A stretch of DNA of 64,000 nucleotides from Rapana venosa (Eukaryota; Mollusca; Gastropoda; Neogastropoda; Muricidae), in the NCBI GenBank assembly GCA_028751875.1, contig CM054143.1, positions 65,092,754-65,156,753 on the forward strand, given 5' to 3'. The notes below the pieces were generated by a model. The model had not been told where the DNA came from and ran no database searches. It saw nothing but the letters and a program-made list of their open reading frames with translations. Made by a program: the position numbers and the translations under genes. Positions 1 through 10,610 of the stretch are shown in pieces (within the stretch, counting starts at the first letter, position 1; the number at the start of each line of letters is the position of its first letter).

Positions 1-360
1 TACAGCATGGTTACAGCATGTTACAAAGGACAGCATGTTACAATGGTTACAATGGATGGCATGTTACAATGGACAGCATGTTACAATGGACAAGGTGTTA
101 CAATGGTTACAATGGACAGCATGTTACAATGGTTACAATGGACGGCATGTTACAATGGTTACAATGTTACAATGGAAAGCATGTTGCAATGGGCAGCATG
201 TTACAATGTGCAGCATGTTACAATGGATAGGTTACAATGGGCAGCATGTTACAATGGGCAGCATGTTACAATGGGCAGCATGTTACAATGGATAGGTTAC
301 AATGGATAGGTTACAATGGATAGGTTATAATGGATAGGTTACAATGGATGGCATGCTACA
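1..360. repeat. Minisatellite, ttacaatgg-based units
   Basis: Imperfect tandem units of about 10-20 bp built on ttacaatgg and acagcatg, the main form being cagcatgttacaatgg. The open frames here (about 60-100 codons on the plus strand) only translate the repeat and are not genes. The array grades without a break into the related ggcaggatgttataat array that follows, so the two are probably diverged parts of one satellite. It continues past the left edge. Confidence 0.93.
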
Positions 361-2398
361 ATGGACAGCATGTTACAAAGGATAGGTTATAATGGGCAGG
401 ATGTTATACAGGGCCGGATGTAGTAATGGGCAGGATGTTATAATGTGCGGGATGTTATACAGGCCAGATGTTATAATGGGAAAGGATGCTACAATGGTCA
501 GGACATAATAATGGGCCAGATATTATAATGGGCCGGATGTTATAAAAGGCCGGATGTTATAATGGGCCCGAAATTAGAATAGGCCGGATGTTAGAATGGG
601 CCGGATGTTATAACGGGCCGGATGTTATAACAGGCCAGATGCCATAACGGGCAGGATGTTATAACGGGCAGGATGTTATAACGGGCAGGATGTTATAACG
701 GGCAGGATGTTATAATGGACCTGGGCCTGATGTTATAATGGGCCAGATGTTATAAATGGGCCGGGTTTTATAATGGGCTGGAAGCTATAATGGGCAGGAT
801 GTTATAACGGGCAGGATGTTATAACGGGCAGGATGCTATATAATGGGCAGGATGCTATATAATGGGCAGGATGTTATAATGAGCAGGATGTTATAAAGGG
901 CAGGATGTTATAAAGGGCAGGACGTTATAATGGGCAGGATGTTATAATGGGCCGGATGTTATAAATGGGCCAGATGCTATAATGGGCCAGATGCTATAAT
1001 GGGCCGGATGTTATAAAGTGGGCAGGGTGTTATAATGGGCAGGATGTTATAATGGGCAGGATGTTATACAGGCAGGATGCTATACAGGCAGGATGTTATA
1101 ATGGGACGGATGTTATATAGTGGGCGGGATGTTATATGGTGGGTGGGATGTTATATGGTGGGCGGGATGTTATATAGTGGGGCGGATGTTATATAATGGG
1201 ACGGATGTTATATAGTTGGCAGGATGTTATATAGTGGGGCGGATGTTATATAGTGGGCAGGATGCTATATAGTGGGGCGGATGTTATATAGTGGGGCGGA
1301 TGTTATATAGTGGGACGGATGTTTATATAGTGGGCGGGATGTTACATAGTGGGCCGGGTGTTATATAGTGGGGCGGATGTTATATAGTGGGACGGATATT
1401 ATAATGGGCTGGATGTTATATAGTGGGCAGGTCGCTATATAGTGGGACGGATGTTATATGGTGGGACGGATATTTATATAGTGGGCCGGATGTTATATAA
1501 TGGGTAGGATGCTATATAATGGGCCGGATGCTATATAGTGGGACGGATGCTATATAGTGGGATGGATGCTATATAGTGGGATGGATGCTATATAGTGGGA
1601 TAGATGCTATATAGTGGGACGGATGCTATATAGTGGGACGGATGCTATATAGTGAAACGGATGTTATATAGTGGGGCGGATGTTTATATAGTGGGACGGA
1701 TGCTATAAAGTGGGGCGGGTGTTATATAGTGGGGCGGATGTTATATAGTGGGACGGATGTTATATAGTGGGACGGATGCTATAAAAAGGGACGGATGCTA
1801 TATAGTGGGACTAATGTTATATAGTGGGACGGATGTTATATAGTGGGCAGATGTTATATGGTGGTCCGGATGTTATATAGTGGCAGATGTTATATGGTGG
1901 TCCGGATGTTATATAGTGGGCAGATGTTATATGGTGGTCCGGATGTTATATAGTGGGATGGATGTTATATAGTGGGCAGATGTTATATAGTGGGCAGATG
2001 TTATATGGTGGTCCGGATGTTATATAGTGGGCAGATGTTATATGGTGGTCCGGATGTTATATAGTGGGATGGATGTTATATAGTGGGCAGATGTTATATG
2101 GTGGTCCGGATGTTATATAGTGGGATGGATGTTATATAGTGGGCAGGATGCTATATAGTGGGCCGGATGTTATATAGTGGGCAGGATGCTATACAGGCAG
2201 GATGTTATAATGGGCAGGATGCTATACAGGCAGGATGTTATAATGGGCAGGATGCTATACAGGCAGGATGTTATACAAGCAGGATGTTATACAAGCAGGA
2301 TGTTATACAAGCAGGATGTTATAATGGGCCGGATTATGGGCAGGATGTTATACAGGCAGGATGTTATACAGGCAGGTGTTATAATGGGCAGGATGTTA
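361..2398. repeat. Satellite, 19-20 bp gggcaggatgttataat units
   Basis: About 100 tandem units. Three variants are clustered: gggcaggatgttataat (about 400-1100 and 2140-2398), tagtgggacggatgttata (about 1100-1850) and a higher-order alternation with tggtggtccggatgttata (about 1850-2130). Clustered variants suggest local amplification by unequal exchange. The frames at 2158-2508 and 2177-2401 are repeat translations. The array is interrupted at 2399 by a LINE and resumes at 4681. Confidence 0.93.
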
Positions 2399-3138
2399 TA
2401 ATAATAATAATAATATGGAATTTATATAGCGCCGAATCTTGTAAAACAAACAAATCGAAGCGCTTGCACTCAAATCATTTACGTGCATGCAACTTTCCTC
2501 AAATATAATAAAGAACATATTTCAAATTTATGCACGTGTACACACACACACACACACACACACTTAGGAGATGAAGGATGCTGTTGAAAAGTAGAGACGG
2601 ATATGAGGGGAAAGTGTCAGGTAGGAAATAAGTGTGTTTTGAGGCTGGATTTGAAGGTATCAAGTGAAGGTTTTTGGCGAAGTGAAAGGGAGACGTCATT
2701 CCATGTGGACGGACCAGAAACAGAAAAAGATCGACAGCCAACAGTGGTTTGTTTGAATCTGGGTGTTCGAAAGCACAAAGTATCTGCGGCTGAACGAAGG
2801 GAACAGGATGGAGTGTACAGGTGAAGACAGTTACAAAGATAAGATGGTGCAGATTTGTGGAGACATTTGAAACAGAGGGTATTGATTTTATACCTCAGTC
2901 TTTGTGAGACTGGCAGCCAGTGAAGAGATCGCAGAAGAGGAGTGATGTGTTCGGATTTTTTCTTTCTTAGGACCAGTCGAGCTGCAGAGTTTTGTATGCG
3001 TTGAAGAGAGTGGATGGATGATGCTGGTAGGCCAGCCAAAAGATAATTACAGTAGTCTAAACGTGAAAGAATGAGAGATGTGACGAGCTTGGAAGTTGCA
3101 TCAGTGGACAGATACTTGCGAATCGCGCTTATATGCGC

Positions 3139-3199
3139 TTCAATTTGTTTGTTTATTTACAAGATTCAGCGCTATATAAATTCCATATATTATTATTAT
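3139..3199 (+). mobile_element. 61-bp LINE-tail insertion with target-site duplication
   Basis: Inside LINE copy 1, on the opposite strand, is a short insert that is only the LINE 3' tail: cttcaatttgtttgtt, then gattcagcgctatataaa, then (ATT)n. It is bounded on both sides by tatgcgc (3132-3138 and 3200-3206). The equivalent place in LINE copy 2 (about 46155-46165) lacks the insert, so the empty site can be compared directly within this window. Confidence 0.85.
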
Positions 3200-3870
3200 T
3201 ATGCGCCGTAGTTGATAGTAGCAAGACTGGCAGGTCTGGGTGATGAATTTTTTCATAGAGAGTGTGTTGTCAAGAACTACACCTAGATACTTCACAGAGT
3301 TGGACAAAGGAACTGACACACTGCCGAATTCTATTGATGTTGTTGTGATGGAGGAAAGTTTATGTTGGGTCCCTATGAGCATGGCTTCGGTTTTATCGGC
3401 ATTAAGTTGTAACTTGTTCTGAGTCATCCAGTTTTGAATGTCTTGAAGGCAGTAGGACATATTTGTCAGGAGGGAAGGCAAGTTTTCAACAGTATCACTG
3501 CACTGAAGCTGAGTGTCATCGGCATAGAAATGATGATCAATATGGTGGTTGTTTATTATACGTTAGAGTGGAGCAGTGTAGAGAGTAAAGAGAACGGGGC
3601 CCAGGACCGATCCCTGTGGGACTCCACATTCCATTTTGACAGATTTTGATTGAATTTTGTTTACAATAACTTTCTGGAATCTGTCTGTGAGGTATGAAGT
3701 AAACCAGGTGAGGGCTGTGCTATTAATACAGAACGTATTTTGGAGGCGAGAAAGAAGAATTGAGTGATCTATAGTGTCGAAGGCTGCAGATAAGTCAAGA
3801 AGAGTGAGGAGGGAGATTTTTCCTGCATCAGAAGCAAGTAGAACAAAAGAAAAAAAAAAAAGAAAAAAAA

Positions 3871-3981
3871 GGGTGGCGCTGCTCTTGTGGTGATGCGCTC
3901 TCCCCGGGGAGAGCAGCCCGAATTTCATGCAGAGAAATCTCGTGACTTAAAGTGGTATAAAATAAAATAAATAAATAAAGA
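3871..3981 (+). mobile_element. Short retroposon, family C (gggtggcgctgctc head), inserted in LINE copy 1
   Basis: Starts gggtggcgctgctcttgtgg, contains the palindromic ctctccccggggagag, and ends in gtggtataaaataaaataaa with an A-rich tail. It splits the RT reading frame between residues reading LDTLL and LASDAGK. A second copy lies at 17455-17592 on the minus strand and a garbled one at about 32850-32945. No tRNA-like A or B box was found, so its origin is unclear. Confidence 0.8.
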
Positions 3982-4680
3982 AGTGTATCTAAAGTATGGA
4001 CTAGGGTGGTTTCGGTGCTGTGGTTGGGGCGATAGGCAGACTGAAAAGTGGGAAGGAGATCATTGGAATGAAGGTGACTGTTGAGCTGTTTGAGAACAAC
4101 TTTTTCTAGTACTTTAGAGACAAAGGGTAAGTTTGAGACAGGTCTATAATTTTTCAGAATGTTGGGATCGAGGTCGTGCTTTTTCAGTAGAGGTGTGACT
4201 ATTGCGGTTTTAAGAGCTTGTGGAAAATTTCCTGACACAAGAGATGAGTTTACTATTTTAGTGATAATAGGTACAAGTTGTGGAAGGCATTGTGAGAAAA
4301 CAGGAGCAGGTATGGGATCGAGGTTGCATGATTTTATAGTCATTTCCTTCAGAATTGTCATGATTTCTTTTTCACTTGTGGAACAGAAGGAAAAGAGAGG
4401 AGTGCCAGTGAACTGGGGATCAGGAGGTGCAGGCTGGAAATGAGTCTGATCCAGTCTGGAGCGTATGTTGTGGACTTTGTCTGAAAAGAAGGCAGAAAAG
4501 ATAGATGGAAGTTCAGACAGGCTGTGGGTGGTAGGCAGAGGAATTGTTTTTGCAGACCCAAGGAGATTTGAGGTGAGGGAAAAAAGAGATTTTATGGATG
4601 TAGCGCAGAGAACTTGGGAAGAGAAGTATTCTGTCTTTGCTGAATGGATTAAGAGTTTGACTTTGTTTTTATTTGTTTTA

Positions 4681-4845
4681 TACAGGCAGGATGTTATAAT
4701 GGGCAGGATGTTATACAGGCAGGATGTTATACAGGCAGGATGTTATAATGGGCAGGATGTTATAATGGGCAGGATGTTATAATGGGCCGGATGTTATAAT
4801 GGGCAGGATGTTATAATGGGCAGGATGGTTACAATGGACAGCATG
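4681..4845. repeat. Satellite, right flank of the LINE insertion
   Basis: Eight or so ggcaggatgttataatg units, then cagcatggtgtg, matching both parts of the array at 1-2398. It continues that satellite on the far side of the LINE. It lies within the LDHD intron that follows exon 10. Confidence 0.9.
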
Positions 4846-4972
4846 GTGTGACAAGCACAAACACATAAATTCATATCAACTTCATTCAAATTTTCAGGGC
4901 TCATGTACGCACTAAACACACACACACACACACACACGCAGAGCACATACTCTATGATTGGCACAAACTTAC

Positions 4973-5063
4973 CTATCAGGTTTGCTTTCTTAATCATCTC
5001 TTTTGCCTTGACAACAGCTTCAGGTAAATTGGATATGGGGACACACACATCTGTGCTGTAGGC
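4973..5063 (-). CDS. LDHD: LDHD exon 10
   Basis: 91 bp. The acceptor is ttttcag before GCCTACAGC and the donor is ATAG/gtaagt. It encodes [20 protein letters not shown] and continues to NLIG, matching the family block [13 protein letters not shown] at the start of the FAD-oxidase C-terminal domain. It begins in phase 0 and leaves one base over. A (GT)n run lies about 35 bp past the donor and the 19-20 bp satellite about 130 bp past it. Confidence 0.93.
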
Positions 5064-7955
5064 CTGAAAACAAAGCAAACAAACACGAACCAATCACACA
5101 ATCCAAAACAACACTACACATTACGTCTTTTTTTCCCCATTCCCCAGCTAGAGCCCCAAGGTTCACCAATGGCGAGCATGTGCGCATATGACCGCTGCTG
5201 CCTGCCATGAAGGTAGCCATATTCCGACTTCATGGATCATGTAAAACAAAATCTAAAGTATGACACCAGTGTGCATGAGTTTTTAAAAATTTTAACTTCC
5301 ATTTCTACTGGCACGCAATGGCCTACTCTTCCAACAAGCAGAACAGGTTTTAACATGTGCACAAGATGTTCTGCGTGCGTTCACATACCGGACCTTGGTT
5401 CACAGTCTTATCTGACAGACTTTTGGGGAAGTGGAGTCAGTAATGATGTTAACCCCTGGGAAAAATTCCCCATGAACAGATGACTTTTCCCTAGTGGAGA
5501 TGCTGGGGGGCCTGTCAGTATAAACAGCATCCTCACCTGGAAAATCTGTGCTAGGAATTCCCAATTTTCTAGCCCTCTCTTTCTTTCTGCCTTGTTCCTT
5601 TTCTTCCTGCCACCTCCTTCTTGACTATTTTCTGCCTGCTTGGTCCTTTCTCCTGCCTTTTTTCCAGAGAGACTTAAAAGATAACAATTCTCTCCTATGC
5701 CAAAGTCGAATGCACTGGGCCTGACTTGTCAGGTGCTTAGTGGCATCGTAACGCACATCCACTCATATGACAGCACCCTAGTTGCTGTCTGAGCATTCAA
5801 AGAAGAAGACCCGGTGATTTGGTGGTGGATCAAACCCAGGCCATCAAATCACATACAGTAACACTCTAACCACAAGGCTATCCCATCCCCATGCCATTCA
5901 TAACTACTTCAGACAACTTTTAAAAAACAAAACAAAACCTAAAGCTTTCCCACCCTACCTTGTGAAGAAGAGTTCAGGCCATAGTGTGCTGACAGAAAAA
6001 TGGAAGATATGATAAACACTTGTGGAGGAAAACTAATCCAGGTAACCACTTACAACTTCTCCATCATTTTGTAAATGACTTAACAATTATTCCATTTATA
6101 AACATATACATTTTTTAACTCTAGAAAATTATACCTTTCACTGACGGCACCTAAGGCATTTTTTAGTAAGAACCACGCCTTTGGCTTGACCACTCGTGAT
6201 CCAGAGGTCGCGGGTTCGATCCCCACTCGGCTCGGTGTTGTGTCCTTGGGAAAGACACTTACTCCTATTTTCCTCACTCCACCCAGGTGTACAAGTGGGT
6301 ACCAGCTCTGCTGGGGAAGTATCTGGCAACAGACTAGCGTCCTGTCACAGGGGTGGTGAAAAACCATCAGTTCGCTTAACGCTACAGAAACCGGGATAAG
6401 CTCCGGCTCTATGGGCCTTCTGGCTCGAAAGAACATACTTTTTGGCTTGACCCAACTCAAATTTCAGCTCCTGGATGAGCCTTTGTCAGAGGTCCATGGT
6501 GATTAATGCTTCACCTTCAGCTGTACCTTGCAGCGAGACGCTTTTCATAATTCAGAAGTGTCAATCGCATTCATGAGAATATTTGATATTCTTATGGCCT
6601 GTTAAAGCTGCCATCGAAAGATGATGACAAAAAGAGAAAGAAAATATGCCCAAAATAACTAAATAAATAAATAAAAAGATACAGAAAGAAAGAAAGAAAG
6701 AAAGGGAGGAAGGAAGGAAGGAAGGCAGGAAGGAAGGAAGGAAAGGAAAAGAAAGGAAAGGAAAGGAAAGGAAAGGAAGGAAGGAAAGGAAGGAAGAAAG
6801 GAAGAAAGGAAGGAAGGAAGGAAAGAAGGAAGGAAGGAAGGGAGGAAGAAGGAAGGAAGGAAATGAAGGAAGGAGGAAGGAAGGAAGGAAGGAAGGAAGG
6901 AAGGAAGGAAGGAAGGAAGGAAGGAAAGGAAGGAAGAAGGAAGAAAGGAAGGAAAGAAGGAAGGAAGGAAGGAAGGAAGGAAGGAAGAAAGGAAAGGAAG
7001 GAAGGAAAGAAGGAAGGAAGGAAAGGAGAAGGAAGGAAGGAAGGAAGGAAGGAAAGAAGAGGAAGGAGGAAGAAGAAGGAAGGAAGGAAGGAAGGAAGGA
7101 GGAGGAAGGAAGGAGGAAGGAAGGAAGAGGAAGGAAAGGAAGGAAGGAAGGAGGAAGGAAGGAAGGAAGGAAGGAAGGAAGGAAGGAAGGAAGGAGGAAG
7201 GAAGGAAGGAAGGAAGGAAGGAACAAGTGCTTATTCCATTATCCTCAAAATAAAAGAATGAAATAAAAAATCAGATAAAACACATACACACACACGATCA
7301 CTGTTGGCATTTTGCTTCAAAGACAGCTGTTAACTCATGACGACGCACACATGATAACATCCAGATGTGCTCAGCACTGAACAAAGCAGAATGCATTATT
7401 TCCAAGTCAGAGGGAAGAATTCTTCCACATGGTTATAGGAAGGAAGGAAGGAAGGAAGGAAGGAGGAAGGAAGGAAGGAAGGAGGAAGGATAAACAGCTG
7501 ACCCTGGAGCCGGGCACGAGGGCTAGAGAGGCGTACAGCAAATCGTGCCGTGCCCTCCACAGTCGGTTCCTCTCCTCAATATCTGAGGCCCACTGGAAGT
7601 CACTGCCTCCGTTCCAACCTGCTATCTCCTCTGCACACATCCACCCCCTTATATCACCAACACTGCTGCACTACAGGACGCCAACAAGAGAGAGACAGAG
7701 AGGGAGAGAGGGAGAGAGACAGACAGACAGAGACACACAGAGAGAGATGCATCACTGACACAGAGACATGGCAGAATTACAGGAAGGAAGGAAGGAAGGA
7801 AGGAAGGAAGGAAGGAAGGAAGGAAGGAAGGAAGGAAGGAAACTACAGCCAGACTTTGGAGTAAGAAATCATTCTCACTTACACGCACGCACGCAAACAT
7901 GCACACATGCACAATCACTCACTCAGACACACACACATACACACACACTCACTCA

Positions 7956-7992
<37 letters not shown>

Positions 7993-10556
7993 GTGGGTTT
8001 GATTCTCATTCAAGAGGATTTTTCTGCTGGAGTTAACATCAGTGCAGACTCCACTCTCCCCAAAGTCCTTCAGATGAGACTATAAACCGAGGCCCCATGT
8101 ACGAATGCACACAGAACATCTTGCGCTCAAGTTAAAACCTGTTCCGCTTGTGTGCCAGTGGGAACGGATGACAAAATTTACAAAACTGCATACACACAGG
8201 GACTGGATGAAAAAAAGCACACAAGTGCTTATTCCGTTATCCTCAAAATAAAAGAATAAAATAAAAAATCAGATAAAACACATACACACACACGATCACT
8301 GTTGGCATTTTGCTTCAAAGACAGCTGTTAACTCATGACGACGCACACATGATAACATCCAGATGTGCTCAGCACTGAACAAAGCAGAATGCATTATTTC
8401 CAAGTCAGAGGGAAGAATTCTTCCACATGGTTACATCTTTACACCATTCAGGGTGATGGCAGATTTCTCCACTCCTGCCTTCCTTTCAGGATTCAGGGCA
8501 AACAGCGGTGATGCCGGTCAGAGCGCTCACCCACTGTCTCCACCTGCTCTCTGACAGAGGTGGGGGAGCCGTGGAACTCCAGGAACAAGGACGGCGCCTC
8601 CTTCATGCTGAACTTGCTGTAACTGTTGAAAGCGCCGATCGCCACCTCGTCCAGGAACTCTGAAAAACACAGAGGACAGGACATGGCTGATGTGACTCTG
8701 GAGGGAGGGAGGTGACACAGAGAGAGCACCAGCCAGATGACCTCACTGATGCCTCCCTTCACTCCTGGAGGAGTTGTTGGGGCCAGCACTGCACTGATCT
8801 CTTCAGGCAGGCTGTCATGTCATGGGCACGCTGAACCTGGCAGAGCCCATCCCTCTGCATGCTGCATGCTGGGTAGGGTATGTTTGTGTTGTCCATCCAT
8901 GTCATGGGCAGAACATGCATGTCTGACTCAGGTGTCTGTTCCAGATTTTCCCTCTGGTGTTCATATCAGTGTAGACTTCATTCCCCTGAAAGTCCTTTGG
9001 ATGAGACGATAAACCAAGGTCCTGAGTGTGATTGCACACAGAACATCTTGTGCACCCATTAAAACCAGTTACACTATTCAAAAGAGTAGGCCATAGTGTG
9101 CCAGGGGGAACGGATGACAAAACTGCACGCATACTGACAAAACTGCACGCATACTGACAAAACTGCACGCATACTGACAAAACTGCACGCGTACTGACAA
9201 AACTGCACGCATACTGACAAAACTGCACGCATACTGACAAAACTGCATGCGTACTGGAATGTGGCTACCTTAATGGTGGGTAAACAGTTGCAAACACAAA
9301 ATCAATCTCACCATGGGTGCACCAACAACAAAAAGAAGCAAAAAACAGAAACAAAAAGACAAACCAATAACCAATGACTCAGCAGACTCTAACCTGCAGC
9401 AAGAAAGACAAACGGGGGTCTGCACACATAATGACGTGCTCTCCTCGGGGGACCAGCCACACACAGAAATCCTCCGGGACTTATACACAGGGGGACGGTG
9501 TAGCCTAGTGGTCAGAACATTGCACTCGCAATCTGAAAACCCATGTTTGAATCTCGTTAAAGGGGATTTTTTTCCTCTGGAGTTAACCTCAGTGCCAACT
9601 CCACCCTCCCCAAAAATCATTTGGATGAGACTATAAACTGAGGCACCGTGTGCGAACGCACACACAAGCGCTTCGATTTGTTTGTCTTTTTACAAGATTC
9701 AGCGCTATATAAATTCCATATATTATTATTATTATTATTAACATCTTGCGCACACATTAAATCCTGTTCCACTTTTCAAAAGAGAAGGCCATTGTGTGCT
9801 GGTGGGAACAGATGACAAAATTTACAAAACCACAAACACACAGGGACTGGTCATAAAAAAGCACATGAGTGCTCATTCCATTATCGATTAAAAAAAAAAA
9901 AAAAAGAATATTGCTATACAATGCAGTTACAATTCTATTTAATACAATAACGTTCTACATAATCTCCAGTATTATTAATACAATACAGTACAATACAATA
10001 TAATTCAATAAATATTTTTCATTATCATTAAGACAATACAGTATCATATGATTCAGTAATATCTTTCTTTTCACTCATACAATACAATTCAGTACACTGT
10101 AGTAAAATACAATACAGCTCAAGACAAGACAATTATATCCAATACAATACAGAAAGCACAAAACAAAACAATACAAAACAAACACAAATACCACACCAGT
10201 ACCCTTCGGATGCAACTATAAACCAAGGCCAAGCCTGCCAACACACACACACACACACAACTTGCTCACACGTTAAAACCTGTTCCATTTTTAGGGAGAG
10301 AAGGCCACTGTGTGCCAGTGGGAATGGATGACAAAATTTACAAAACTGTATACACTGGATGTATAATAAAAAAAACACCCACCACATTAATGCGCATTCC
10401 ATTTCCCTTGAAATAAAAGAACAAATGATCATAATACTCTTACCAATTCGAGCAATGGGCACACCACTCTGCAAGACTTGAACGGTGGTGTCCACAGCTT
10501 CCTGTACGCCTTGAAAATGAACCACCGCTGACATCACCTGCATATCACACACACAT

Positions 10557-10610
<54 letters not shown>

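Larger units (their letters stand above)
2399..4680 (-). mobile_element. Non-LTR retrotransposon (LINE), L2/CR1-like, 5'-truncated, copy 1
   Basis: Read on the minus strand, this holds most of a reverse transcriptase. It has the fingers motif NYRPVSNLPFVSKVLEKVV, then [31 protein letters not shown], the catalytic box HHFYADDTQLQ (about 3500-3530), NADKTEAMLIG and the C-terminal block HITPLLRSLHWLPVSQR. It ends in the tail gcgctatataaattccat plus (ATT)n at the low-coordinate end, as target-primed insertion predicts. There is no endonuclease domain, so the copy is 5'-truncated. One in-frame stop lies just before the YADD region, and two smaller elements interrupt the ORF (3139-3199 and 3871-3981). 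Satellite flanks both sides, so the LINE inserted into the satellite. The clade name is a family judgement from motifs. Confidence 0.88.

Noticed and set aside
6561..7261. Long ORFs on both strands (Phe/Leu/Pro/Ser-rich and Lys/Glu/Gly-rich)
   Set aside because: Pure translation of the GGAA microsatellite; no other composition, splice sites or domain.
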